A model generated the notes under the pieces. It saw nothing but the letters and a program-made list of their open reading frames with translations, was not told where the DNA came from and did no database searches. Both the position numbers and the translations under genes were made by a program. A DNA stretch of 64,000 bases from positions 1 to 64,000 of the forward strand of contig JACJYO010000011.1 in assembly GCA_020636075.1 (NCBI GenBank), written 5' to 3'. The stretch is from Lewinellaceae bacterium. Its GTDB lineage: Bacteria > Bacteroidota > Bacteroidia > Chitinophagales > Saprospiraceae. Positions 16,443-26,388 of the stretch are shown here, piece after piece (the stretch's first letter is position 1; each line of letters starts with the position of its first letter).

Positions 16443-18128
16443 ATGACCGCTCAAAAAGTACTCCTCCTGGCATTTTTATGCCTTCCCCACTTATCATACA
16501 CGCAAACAGTTGAATGGGTCCGGCAAATAGGTGGATCCGGCACAGACGCTGCAAATTCTATTGTTGTTGATGCCACTGGAAATATTTATACCACAGGATC
16601 ATTCGCCGATACTGCGGACTTTGACCCTGGCCCGGGAGTTTTGAATTTTATCTCGGCCGGTTTGAGCGATGCTTGTATTCAGAAATTGGATTCGGAGGGC
16701 AATCTGATCTGGGCACGTCAAATGGGCGGTATCGGTTCAGAGGGCTGCAGATCTATTGCAGTAGACGCTGCAGGCAATGTGTATACGACGGGCAGTTTTC
16801 AAGAAACTGTCGATTTTGACCCCGGGCCGGGCACCTTAAACTTTACAGCCATCGGAAGTAGTGATATCTATATTCAAAAACTGGATTCGGAGGGCAATTT
16901 GGTTTGGGCACGTCAAATGGGCGGCGCTAATCAGGATAGTGGCGCCGGAATCGCTGTGGATGCTGCAGGCAATGTGTATACTACGGGTACTTTTGTGGGT
17001 TTTGTTGATTTCGACCCAGGCGTAGATGTGCTTCAATTGACTCCGGCTGCCCTGGATGATATTTATGTTCAAAAACTGGATGCTTCGGGAGCCTTGGTTT
17101 GGGCCAAAAGTATGGGCGGAAATAATTCCGACATAGCATTCACAATCGCGCTGGACGCCTCCGGCAACCTGTATGTCGCCGGCAGGTTTGAAGGAACAGC
17201 CGATTTTGATCCGGGCCCAGGTGTGTACAATTTAACGTCAGCAGGTCAAGAAGATATTTTTGTGCTAAAACTGAATGACACGGGTGATTTGCTGTGGGCC
17301 AAACAAATGGGCGGCGCCGAGGATGATATTGCCTATGCAGTTAAAGTAGATTCTTTGGAGCATGTGTACCTGACGGGTGAGTTTCGCGGAACAGCTGATT
17401 TTGACCCCGGTCCGGAAATCTTAAACTTTACAGCAAACGGCAGTAGTGATATCTATATTCAAAAACTGGATAAATCCGGCGCATTGGTATGGGCCAGACA
17501 AATTGGTGGAACCGGAGTAGACTGGAGTACTGCACTGGCCCTTGATCCGTCAGGAAATGTGTATACGACGGGTACATTTATGTCAACGGTTGATTTTGAC
17601 CCCGGCCCGGATACACTTGACGCCGCAGCAACCGGTAGTTTAGATATTTTCATTTTAAAATTGAACACCCTGGGCGAATTCGAATGGGTAAATACTTTTG
17701 GAAGTTCGCTTATTGACAGGGGACTAGCAATTACGGTGGATGATGAGCATGTACTTACTTCAGGGTATTTTAGTAAAATGGTTGAATTTGACCCGGGCAA
17801 CCCCCTTTCAACCCTGACTTCTTCCGGTAATGTGGATATTTTTATTCTGAAAATGAGTCAGGAGATTTCAGGGACTCTGGACAACACGTTCGCTAAAGGA
17901 ATAAGTGTATACCCAAATCCGACTACTGGTGCAGGTACCGTTGATTTAAATGCTCCGTATGCGAAGGTTACTCTGACAATCCTGGATATCACTGGAAAAG
18001 TAATAGCCGAGCAATTGTTTCAGCACAGTCAATATCTGGATTTTTCGCTTCAAGCGCCAACTGGTGTTTATCTGTTGAACATTCGTACGGAAAATGCGCA
18101 AACCAATTTTAAATTGATAAAAAATTAG
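16443..18128 (+). CDS. SBBP-repeat beta-propeller protein with type IX sorting domain
   Basis: 561 residues. A signal peptide (MTAQKVLLLAFLCLPHLSYT) precedes about eight repeats of roughly 55 residues, each with G(N/G)xYTTG(S/T)F, xDFDPGPG and IYIQKLDxxGxLVWA(R/K)QMGG, the SBBP/beta-propeller pattern of secreted Bacteroidota proteins. DFDPGP loops are acidic and may bind calcium. The last 80 residues (from about ISVYPNPTTGAGTV to the end) form a type IX secretion sorting domain ending FKLIKN, so the protein should be moved to the cell surface. It is a single gene. Its ligand cannot be inferred. Confidence 0.9.
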   Translation: MTAQKVLLLAFLCLPHLSYTQTVEWVRQIGGSGTDAANSIVVDATGNIYTTGSFADTADFDPGPGVLNFISAGLSDACIQKLDSEGNLIWARQMGGIGSEGCRSIAVDAAGNVYTTGSFQETVDFDPGPGTLNFTAIGSSDIYIQKLDSEGNLVWARQMGGANQDSGAGIAVDAAGNVYTTGTFVGFVDFDPGVDVLQLTPAALDDIYVQKLDASGALVWAKSMGGNNSDIAFTIALDASGNLYVAGRFEGTADFDPGPGVYNLTSAGQEDIFVLKLNDTGDLLWAKQMGGAEDDIAYAVKVDSLEHVYLTGEFRGTADFDPGPEILNFTANGSSDIYIQKLDKSGALVWARQIGGTGVDWSTALALDPSGNVYTTGTFMSTVDFDPGPDTLDAAATGSLDIFILKLNTLGEFEWVNTFGSSLIDRGLAITVDDEHVLTSGYFSKMVEFDPGNPLSTLTSSGNVDIFILKMSQEISGTLDNTFAKGISVYPNPTTGAGTVDLNAPYAKVTLTILDITGKVIAEQLFQHSQYLDFSLQAPTGVYLLNIRTENAQTNFKLIKN

Positions 18129-18298
18129 CTCCTGCAAACATTGCCCAATATGTAATAAAACTGCGCTTTTACGCCATAGTGGTGCCCTCATCAACAACAG
18201 TGCGAAGTGTGTCAAACGCCGGGGTTCGACACACTTTTTGTATTCCTGCTAATCCTGCCCATCTTTGCGTTTCCGCAAACTATGTACAAATAAACACC

Positions 18299-19945
18299 AT
18301 GCAAAAACACGCTTTTGCTGCCCTGCTCGCCGGGTTGCTTTATTCCTGTTCCATTTTCGCCCAAACCACGCCAGCCCAACCCAAACTTGTCGTTGGCATT
18401 GTCATTGACCAAATGCGGTATGACTACCTCTACCGTTACCAAAGCAAATACAGCGAAGGCGGCTTCAAGCGCTTGCTGCGGGAGGGGTTTTCCTGTGAAA
18501 ATACGCACTACAATTACACACCAACCTACACCGGACCGGGGCATGCCGCTATTTACACCGGCGCCACACCGGCAGTCAACGGCATTATCGCCAACGAGTG
18601 GTACGACCGCGCCTGGGGTCGCCACCGGTACGTGACCACCGATACTACCGTGCAGGCTGTGGGCACCGAATCGGAGCGCTCGGGCCGGCATTCTCCGAGG
18701 GTTCTTTTGAGTACCACCATTACGGATGAATTGCGCCTGTTTTCCAATTTCAGGTCAAAAGTGGTAGGCGTCTGCCTGAAGGATCGTGGCAGTATTTTGC
18801 CGGCTGGTCATATTCCCGACGCCTGCTACTGGTACGACGACAAAGGCGGCAACTGGATCACGTCCAATTATTACACCGACAGCCTGCCTCAGTGGGTGCA
18901 GGATTTTAATGCACGGCGGCTTCCCGATCTTTATTTGTCGCAGCCCTGGAAAAAAGCGCTGGACAAACCCTACGATGAAAGTTTTGCCGGTTGGGACAAT
19001 TACGACGACGGGAAATACCTCGAATTTCCCGGAAATATGCCGCACGATATACCGGCGCTCAAGCAAAAGTTTGGATATACCGTCCTGCGTTTTGTGCCTG
19101 CCGGAAATACCTTCACGGTTGATTTTGCTCTGGAGGTGATCGACAAAATGCAGCTTGGCCAGGATGCCTATCCCGACATGCTCTGCCTGAGTTTTTCCAG
19201 CCCCGACTATATCGGCCACCAGTTTGGCGTGCATGCCGAAGAAACCGAAGACATGTACCTGCGACTCGACGGCCAACTGGCGCGCCTGCTGCGTGAACTG
19301 GATGAAAAGTTTGGAAAAAACAATGTTTTGGTCTTTCTGACTGCCGATCATGGCGCTGCCGAAACACCGCCGCACCTGGTCAACCTTCAAATTCCCGCCG
19401 GTGTTTTTCCTGAAAGCAAATTGATATTCCGGCTAAACAAGGTCATTGCCGATGCCTTCGGCAAACCGGGTGAGTTTATCCATGAGATCAACAACCAGCA
19501 GATCTGGTTCAACTACCAGGCGCTGGCTGCTGCCGGTATCGATCGGGCGGCGGCCAGCAAAGCGATAATTGCCTATTTGCGCAAACAGCCCGGTGTGTAC
19601 GACGCCTTCACGATAGCCGAGCTAATGGCGCTGCCCGACGATTATCCTTTCATTTCCGAGCTCCGCCGGGGCTTGCATCCCCGGCGTTCCGGCGATCTGT
19701 ATTTCCTGCTTGATCCGGCCTGGCATGCCGACGATGCGACCTACTCCGAAGGCGGTACCACCCATGGCTCACCGTATGCCTACGATACGCATGTGCCGCT
19801 ACTTTGGTACGGCTGGCGGGTGCCGGTGGGCGCCAGTTTTGCGCCGGTGAACATCACCGATATTGCCCCGACGCTGGCGGCTATGCTGCGCATTATGGAG
19901 CCCAATGGCAATACAGGGAACGTGATTGAAGCGGTAATGCGCTAA
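18299..19945 (+). CDS. PafA-type alkaline phosphatase
   Basis: 548 residues from the ATG at 18299; the first 40 codons of the longer open frame are non-coding in character. A signal peptide (MQKHAFAALLAGLLYSCSIF) precedes the alkaline phosphatase superfamily core: metal-binding Asp in VVGIVIDQMRYDYL, the Thr nucleophile in TPTYTGPGHAAIYTG (Thr 78), CLKDRGSILPAGHIPDA with the Lys/Arg pair that marks monoester-specific PafA enzymes, SSPDYIGHQFG, and TADHGAAETP. PafA is a periplasmic, calcium-activated phosphomonoesterase that is not repressed by phosphate in Bacteroidota. The length matches the family. No phosphate-regulon sequence was identified upstream. Confidence 0.93.
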   Translation: MQKHAFAALLAGLLYSCSIFAQTTPAQPKLVVGIVIDQMRYDYLYRYQSKYSEGGFKRLLREGFSCENTHYNYTPTYTGPGHAAIYTGATPAVNGIIANEWYDRAWGRHRYVTTDTTVQAVGTESERSGRHSPRVLLSTTITDELRLFSNFRSKVVGVCLKDRGSILPAGHIPDACYWYDDKGGNWITSNYYTDSLPQWVQDFNARRLPDLYLSQPWKKALDKPYDESFAGWDNYDDGKYLEFPGNMPHDIPALKQKFGYTVLRFVPAGNTFTVDFALEVIDKMQLGQDAYPDMLCLSFSSPDYIGHQFGVHAEETEDMYLRLDGQLARLLRELDEKFGKNNVLVFLTADHGAAETPPHLVNLQIPAGVFPESKLIFRLNKVIADAFGKPGEFIHEINNQQIWFNYQALAAAGIDRAAASKAIIAYLRKQPGVYDAFTIAELMALPDDYPFISELRRGLHPRRSGDLYFLLDPAWHADDATYSEGGTTHGSPYAYDTHVPLLWYGWRVPVGASFAPVNITDIAPTLAAMLRIMEPNGNTGNVIEAVMR

Positions 19946-20106
19946 TTGCCCTGTCGGCTTTTTGCTCTTTTTGCAGTAGATATTCTTTTGGATTGTAAAT
20001 CGGCCCGAATTTTGTACCATAAATTCGGTTGCCTTTGCAATCATTCCTTTTAATCGGCATCTGTGTGCATACCCCCCGGTTCTTTAACTGGATAAACCAA
20101 ATGCTC

Positions 20107-23100
20107 ATGAAGCACCTTTTTACCTGCCTGTTTTTTGTAACAGCCTGCCTTTTTTATAGCAACACTTACGCCCAAACCGCCGAAATTGTCGCCGTTGACG
20201 ATTCGCTTTGTGTCATGGCTGGAGACTCGATCATGTATAACGTCACCAGCAACGATTCGATCGCGCAGGGCCTTTTCAGTCCTGTTTTTTTGCTTTCGCC
20301 TTCCGATTGTTTTGAACTGAGTCCGGATGGGCATTTGAGTTTCCGGCCCGGCGCCGGCAATTGCTGCGGAGAGCATATTTTGCGGTATCGCTATGAAATT
20401 TGCCAACCACCCTCGAAATGTTCTGCGGAGATCAAGATTATTGTGAAATGTCCCAAGCCGGATTGCTTTTTTGTCAATCTGGACGACTACGGGGGCAACT
20501 CTGCCGACCCCTCCGGCCAGGACCCGAAGGATTGTATTTATGCCTGTGAAAATAACCCTGCCCTGTATTATGTCAATTATGATTCGTCCAGCACCTACAA
20601 TTGGTCGATCACAGGGGGCAGCGTTTCTCCAGGCAGCAACCCGGCCGAAATTTCGGTAGTTTGGGGCCCTGCCGGTACCGGTTTTATTACGCTGACTGTT
20701 ACCAGCAGCAACGGCGAAACAACCGTGCTGAATTTCTGCGTTACCATTTTGGACGGACCCACCGCCGACTTCCAGGCTTCCGCCGACAGCGTTTGCCGGA
20801 ATGCGCCGATCAGTTTTATTAATAATTCTACCGGCGGCACCGGGTATTTCTGGGATTTTGGCGACGGCAATACCTCCAACAGCTTTCAGCCCACGCACCA
20901 GTATGCCGGCCCGGGAACGTATACCGTTACCCTAATCGTCACCAAAAACAATTACGACGCCAACGGGAACCCCTTGTGCTGCTGTTCCGATACCGCAATG
21001 CAGGTCGTTTTTGTGGATTCGCTTGCCGGACCCAATATTTACTGCATTTCCACACTTTGTGCCGGCGACAGCAGCAAGTACTGGACCGATGCGGCCAATT
21101 GCGGCGCCTACCTCTGGACCGTGCTGGATGAAAATGGCCTGCCCCTGCCTTTTACCGGGCAGGGCAACGACACCATTTGCGTCCATTGGGGCAACGGCCC
21201 CTTTGGTACCATTAGTTTGCAGGTAAGCGGCTGCGACAGCGCGTATTGCGACCAGCCGGTGTCGGTATTGGTGCCGATCATTGCACCAACTGTTGCCATA
21301 AACGGCCTGACCAGTGTCTGTGAAAACGGTGTGGCAACGTACACCGTGCCAAAATGGATGAGTGTCGATTACGACTGGCAGGTGAGCGGTGGCACGGTGC
21401 TGTCCGGACAAGGCACAAACACCGTGGTCATTCAGTGGGGTACGGCGCCCGGGCCGGGTACGATCAATTTGACTTACGCCAGCGAATTTCTCGGCGGCTT
21501 GCCGGGACACGAGCCGGGCGACTGCGCCGGCATGGCCGCGTTGTCGGTTGCCATTAAACCGGCTTTTGAATTATTCGGACCTGTGCCGCCGGTGGTTTGC
21601 GTCAATTCGGTTTCTACCTTTTTTGCAACGCCGGCGCCCTCGGCCAGTTACACCTGGACGATAAGCCCCGCCGCCAGTTTTATCGGCCAGGGGACCAATG
21701 TTATTTCTGTGAATTGGGACGCCGGGCCCGGCGCCTTTACCGTGACGGCCACGCCCAACGACCCCACCGCCTATTGCAATGGACCGCTCAGCAAAGTGAT
21801 TCAGGTTGTGGAAACGCCGAAACCCACCGGCATCGACGGGCCGGTTGAAATTTGCCCGGGAGTACCCTACACGTATTTTGCGCAAAGCGCACAAAGCGGC
21901 GTCGGGTTTCAGTGGACTGTCACAGGCGGCACGCCGGCTTCGTTTACCGGGAATCCGGTGACGGTCGTTTGGAATACCAGCGGACCGTACAGCCTGGGGG
22001 TAGCGCAGTTTGGTTTGAACGCGCCCAATTGCCAGTCCGACACCATTCAGTTGCCGGTGAGCGCCAAACAACTGAATGGTCCGCTCACGATCAGCGGGCC
22101 CGCGGCCTGCACAAACACTGTACAAAACTACAGCGCTGCCCCGGCGCAACATCCCGATGCGGTGTATGTGTGGACGATCAGTCCCGCAACCGCTGGAAGT
22201 GTGATCGGCGGGCAGGGAACGCCCAACGCCCAGGTGCAGTGGAACAACACACCCGGTCCGGTGTCGCTGATGCTGAAAATTTACTTGTGCGACGACAGTT
22301 TGAGTGCCAGTCTGCCGGTGACTTTGAGTGCGGCTGCACCGCCGACAATAACGCAGAGCGGCATATTATGCCCCGGCGTGCCGGCTACATTGGATGCCGG
22401 TGCCGGGTATACGAACTATATCTGGTCGACCAGTGATCCTACGCAAACCATTGTCATCACTTCCGGGGGTACTTACCTCGTTACCGTTACAAATAGCGGC
22501 GGCTGTACTTCCGTGGGTACCTACCAGGCCATTCCATTGCCTGGGCCGACGGCCTCCATTTCGACGCCGAACCCAACAACCTTGTGTTATTTGCCGCCCA
22601 ACAGCAACACGGTGACCATCACGGCTCTTACCGGCAGTGGCTACACCTATGCCTGGTATTGCAACGGCACTTTGCAGGCCTTGCCACCCAGCCAATCCAA
22701 TTTTGTTCATACGAATACACTGGTCGCCGGTACGTTTAATTATTGGGTGGTTGTAACCGATGCCAACGGTTGCACCAAACAATCGAATACCATTACCGTT
22801 CAACAAGTCGATTGTACCGGGCAACCACTCTGCATCCCACAGCCTTACGGTTTTTCGTTTACAGCAACCAACCCGCCGCCAAACTGCAATATGGCAGTGT
22901 TTACAGTGAGCAAATCTTCAAATGTTACGGTTACCGGCTGGAATTTCAACGACCCGGGGAACAATACCAATACCGGCACCTTACCCAATGCTGCGCATAC
23001 CTACACCAAAGCCGGTTGTTACCAGGTGGTGGCCAGTGGATTGGTACCCAGTATTTTGCCTCCAGGCGGCACGTGTAGCGTGACGGCCGTTCGAACCCTG

Positions 23101-26100
23101 TGTGTACCGTTGGCAGCCGATTTTTCTGCAACGGTCACTTGCCTGAATGCGGCATTTACCGACCTGTCGACGTACATGCCCGGGCAGGGACCCGTTTCCT
23201 GGTTATGGGATTTTGGCGACACCAATACATCCACCCTGCAACACCCGACCCATGCCTATGCATCAGGAGGGAGTTATATCGTGACACTCACGGCAACCAA
23301 TGCTGCCGGTTGCCAGGCAACCATTACCCAAACAGTGGTGGTGGCCGGGCTGCCAACACCCACGGTGAGCGCAAGCCCATCGCCAGCTTGCGCAGGCCAA
23401 CCGGTGCAGTTCAATGCCAGCGCACCCAATATTATTTCCTGGTTGTGGGATTTCAACGACGGCGCGACCAACGGCAGTCAGAACCCCACGCATACCTACC
23501 TCGCGCCGGGCAATTACACCTGCTCCCTGGTAGTGGCCGATAATGCGGGTTGTACCAATACCGTCAGTTTACCCCTGACCATACACCCCGCGCCGCCACC
23601 CGATACCATTGCCTGGTCGCCGGCGCTCATCGTTTGTGCCGGCAACACAGTGACCCTGACCGCACCGGCCGGTTCCGGATATACCTACCTGTGGTCGACA
23701 AATGCCACTACGCCCAGCATAACCGTGAGCAGTTCCGGCACCTATTCGGTGGTCGTTACTGATGCTAATGGCTGTACCCTGACGCCTGATTCGGTGACGG
23801 TGACGGTGTTGCCGCTGCCGGTTGCGGCCATTAGCGGCCCCAAATTTATTTGCGATGCCGGCTGTGTGACGCTCAGTGCGCCGGCAGGATTTGGTTATAC
23901 CTACCAGTGGCTGGACCAGGCCAATGCGCCGATTACCGGGGCTACCGCCCAAACGCTGGCGGTGTGTGATTACAACCTGTTGCCGGCCTATTCGGTGGTG
24001 GTGACCGATGCAAATGGTTGTTCGGCTACCTCGGCGCCATTTGGCGTAATGCTCGCTGTTTCGCCGGCATTTTCAGTTTTGGCGCCGCCAAATCCATGCG
24101 AGGGCACACCGGTAACGCTGACGGTGTCGCCAATACAAACCAACGTAGTGTACACCTGGAATACCGGCGCATCCGGGACATCAATCACCGTTATCCAGGC
24201 CGGCACATACATCGCAGTGGGCACTGATACGCTCACCGGTTGCAAACATTCGGCCAGCGCCACGGTACACCCGCTTCCGGACCTTTGTTTGGTGCCAGCG
24301 GGTTGTTATGAAAGTTGCAATCCCGATACCATTTGCGGCCCCGATGGTTTGGCCGCCTACCAATGGAACCTCAACGGGGCTCCCATCGCCGGCGCCACAG
24401 GGCAGTGCCTGATCGTCACGCAAAGCGGTACGTACAGCCTGACCGGCACTACGGATTTTGGTTGTTCCAAAACCTCGGATTCGCTGATGCTGGAGCTGAT
24501 CGACTGTGGGTGCGCAGGCCTGGAAGTAACTGCCACAGCCTCCGAAACAGACAGTTGTTGCTGGACGCTGAGCTATAGCGGTAATACTTCCAGTTTGTAC
24601 GGCCTGCAAATCGCAACGGCCGATGCCGACCTGGATATCAACCTGGGCAGCTTGCACGATTCCCTGGCGGTGTTTTCCATTGGCAGCAACGCAATCAGTC
24701 TGGTGCACAGCCAAACGGGCAGCGCATTGCCAGCCGGCGCCTTGAGTAATTTTCTTTCCTTTTGTTTCAGCAATGTGGTAAACAGCCCGCAACAGGTGGT
24801 GGTGTCGTGGTACGACTTTGCCCTGGAAATTGTGTGCTCGGATACCCTGGAGTTCGATTGTCCGGTTGAGCCCGATTGTTTGTATTTGCAGTCCGATTCG
24901 ATCTATTGTGACGGGAAAGAAACGGTGTACACCATGACCTTGTGCAATCCGGTCGACGCCGATTTTGCAGTGGCCTATATTGTCCTTCAACCGAAAACGC
25001 CCGCCGGGATTGTGGTAACGCCCAGCGCGATCGACGAGACCGCCAACCCGATCCTTCCCGGCGAATGCCGCACATATACCATTAGCTTGTCGGGGCCAGG
25101 TATCGAAAACCAGGTTTTCTGCTACAGCCTGACGGCGCACGACGAAATTCCGACCGGCGAAATCGATACCTCGCTCTGTTGCATGCTGGATACGATGTAT
25201 TGCATCCCAATTCCGGACTGCGAACCTTGCGACGACATTGGGGTGCATACGGTGGAAACCCTGTTGGCTGAGGCCGGCGCTTGTTGCTACGGCATTACGC
25301 TTGAAAATAATTACGCGACGGGCTACTTCGACGGGATTGGCTTGTGCCTCTTGTCGCCAGGCGCAACGATGACCATGAACAACCCCTTCGGCTCGGGCTG
25401 GACGACCTTGTCTTACGCGCCGACGGTTATCCAGTTTGGCGCAGTGCCGCCACTTGGCAGCAGCTTACCGCTCGGCCTGATCCAGCTGCCCGAGATTTGC
25501 CTCCAGACAAGCGCGCCGCCACCGCAGTTGCTGGAGGTCAAGTGGATGCAGGGTGACTCGGTGGTTTGCCGCGATACCCTTGAATTGGGTTGCGAGCCGG
25601 ATTGTGGTTTTCTGCTGGACAAAATCGTTTATTGCGATCCGCTTACCGGCAATTGGGTCTGCACAGGATTGATCAAAAACACCTCGCCGTACGCGATGGG
25701 TGAGGCGCATATTGCGTTCACCAGTCCGGCCGGTTTAGGTGCATACAACGTTACCATTCCGTTGGGCAGTCTGCTACCCGGAGGCACCCAACCGTTCAGT
25801 TTTGTGCTGGGCGCCCCGGCGCGTGTCGGCGATACGGTTTGTTTTACCGTGGCTTTGCATGCCCTGAACGACGATGCCGGACATACGCAATGTTGTAATT
25901 TCAGCGATTGCCTGGTGCTGGCTGATTGTGGCATCGGGCTGGAGCCGGTTTTTTACCCGAATCCGTCCAACGGGTTGTTTTTTGCCCGGCTTGCGTCGAA
26001 ATGGCCTGCCGGTGTACGCGTGCAAGTAGTGGATCTGCTGGGCCGGCCTGTTGCCGAACGGGATTTTCCGGCTGCTGCCGGGCAGGAAGTGTTGCCGATT

Positions 26101-26187
26101 GAATTACCGGAGTTGAAACGGGGCGTATACCCTGTTTTGGTGGAATCGGGGGGTAAGAAATGGCTGGTAAAACTGGTTATTGAGTAG
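20107..26187 (+). CDS. Giant secreted PKD-domain protein with type IX sorting domain
   Basis: About 2,026 residues from the ATG at 20107 (a second ATG at 20101 adds two). A signal peptide (MKHLFTCLFFVTACLF) is followed by a long chain of Ig-like modules. Clear PKD domains are seen near residues 240-300 (YFWDFGDGNTSNS), 1020-1080 (SWLWDFGDTNTST) and 1100-1150 (SWLWDFNDGATNG), between PKD-like repeats with YTWxxSPA and VxWG/NxxPG motifs. The last third (about 1480-1940) has Cys-rich repeats of the CEPDCGF/CPVEPDCLY type. The C-terminus (VFYPNPSNGLFFARL to VKLVIE) is a type IX sorting domain. It is probably a cell-surface adhesin or matrix protein. The whole 6-kb frame is intact. Confidence 0.9.
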   Translation: MKHLFTCLFFVTACLFYSNTYAQTAEIVAVDDSLCVMAGDSIMYNVTSNDSIAQGLFSPVFLLSPSDCFELSPDGHLSFRPGAGNCCGEHILRYRYEICQPPSKCSAEIKIIVKCPKPDCFFVNLDDYGGNSADPSGQDPKDCIYACENNPALYYVNYDSSSTYNWSITGGSVSPGSNPAEISVVWGPAGTGFITLTVTSSNGETTVLNFCVTILDGPTADFQASADSVCRNAPISFINNSTGGTGYFWDFGDGNTSNSFQPTHQYAGPGTYTVTLIVTKNNYDANGNPLCCCSDTAMQVVFVDSLAGPNIYCISTLCAGDSSKYWTDAANCGAYLWTVLDENGLPLPFTGQGNDTICVHWGNGPFGTISLQVSGCDSAYCDQPVSVLVPIIAPTVAINGLTSVCENGVATYTVPKWMSVDYDWQVSGGTVLSGQGTNTVVIQWGTAPGPGTINLTYASEFLGGLPGHEPGDCAGMAALSVAIKPAFELFGPVPPVVCVNSVSTFFATPAPSASYTWTISPAASFIGQGTNVISVNWDAGPGAFTVTATPNDPTAYCNGPLSKVIQVVETPKPTGIDGPVEICPGVPYTYFAQSAQSGVGFQWTVTGGTPASFTGNPVTVVWNTSGPYSLGVAQFGLNAPNCQSDTIQLPVSAKQLNGPLTISGPAACTNTVQNYSAAPAQHPDAVYVWTISPATAGSVIGGQGTPNAQVQWNNTPGPVSLMLKIYLCDDSLSASLPVTLSAAAPPTITQSGILCPGVPATLDAGAGYTNYIWSTSDPTQTIVITSGGTYLVTVTNSGGCTSVGTYQAIPLPGPTASISTPNPTTLCYLPPNSNTVTITALTGSGYTYAWYCNGTLQALPPSQSNFVHTNTLVAGTFNYWVVVTDANGCTKQSNTITVQQVDCTGQPLCIPQPYGFSFTATNPPPNCNMAVFTVSKSSNVTVTGWNFNDPGNNTNTGTLPNAAHTYTKAGCYQVVASGLVPSILPPGGTCSVTAVRTLCVPLAADFSATVTCLNAAFTDLSTYMPGQGPVSWLWDFGDTNTSTLQHPTHAYASGGSYIVTLTATNAAGCQATITQTVVVAGLPTPTVSASPSPACAGQPVQFNASAPNIISWLWDFNDGATNGSQNPTHTYLAPGNYTCSLVVADNAGCTNTVSLPLTIHPAPPPDTIAWSPALIVCAGNTVTLTAPAGSGYTYLWSTNATTPSITVSSSGTYSVVVTDANGCTLTPDSVTVTVLPLPVAAISGPKFICDAGCVTLSAPAGFGYTYQWLDQANAPITGATAQTLAVCDYNLLPAYSVVVTDANGCSATSAPFGVMLAVSPAFSVLAPPNPCEGTPVTLTVSPIQTNVVYTWNTGASGTSITVIQAGTYIAVGTDTLTGCKHSASATVHPLPDLCLVPAGCYESCNPDTICGPDGLAAYQWNLNGAPIAGATGQCLIVTQSGTYSLTGTTDFGCSKTSDSLMLELIDCGCAGLEVTATASETDSCCWTLSYSGNTSSLYGLQIATADADLDINLGSLHDSLAVFSIGSNAISLVHSQTGSALPAGALSNFLSFCFSNVVNSPQQVVVSWYDFALEIVCSDTLEFDCPVEPDCLYLQSDSIYCDGKETVYTMTLCNPVDADFAVAYIVLQPKTPAGIVVTPSAIDETANPILPGECRTYTISLSGPGIENQVFCYSLTAHDEIPTGEIDTSLCCMLDTMYCIPIPDCEPCDDIGVHTVETLLAEAGACCYGITLENNYATGYFDGIGLCLLSPGATMTMNNPFGSGWTTLSYAPTVIQFGAVPPLGSSLPLGLIQLPEICLQTSAPPPQLLEVKWMQGDSVVCRDTLELGCEPDCGFLLDKIVYCDPLTGNWVCTGLIKNTSPYAMGEAHIAFTSPAGLGAYNVTIPLGSLLPGGTQPFSFVLGAPARVGDTVCFTVALHALNDDAGHTQCCNFSDCLVLADCGIGLEPVFYPNPSNGLFFARLASKWPAGVRVQVVDLLGRPVAERDFPAAAGQEVLPIELPELKRGVYPVLVESGGKKWLVKLVIE

Positions 26188-26280
26188 CGTTGTTTGTTTG
26201 CCGGGTTACAGGGATACTCGTCCTGCGGCTTTGAGCCTGTCCGTTACACACAAATCGGCGAAAATGAATTTTTGTGGCTT

Positions 26281-26339
26281 CCGTGTGTCAACCCCACGCC
26301 ATCGGCGTGGGAGGGGATGGGGGTGGGGTTGACACGCGG
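26281..26339. repeat. Inverted repeat with a gaggggatgggggtgggg core
   Basis: Arms 26281-26297 and 26323-26339 are reverse complements with one mismatch (gtgtcaaccccac / gtggggttgacac). The 20 bases from 26311 (gaggggatgggggtggggtt) also occur, in reverse complement, inside the helicase gene at 44298-44317. It sits at the convergent ends of two genes and could act as a bidirectional terminator. Confidence 0.65.
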
Positions 26340-26388
26340 TAAGCCCAAAAAATTAGTCTCAACGGATTTGAGTGTAATGAACAGCCTC

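Noticed and set aside
24181..25248. 355-residue open frame on the minus strand
   Set aside because: It lies entirely inside the PKD protein gene, has Arg/His/Gln-rich nonsense composition, and has no recognisable motif.
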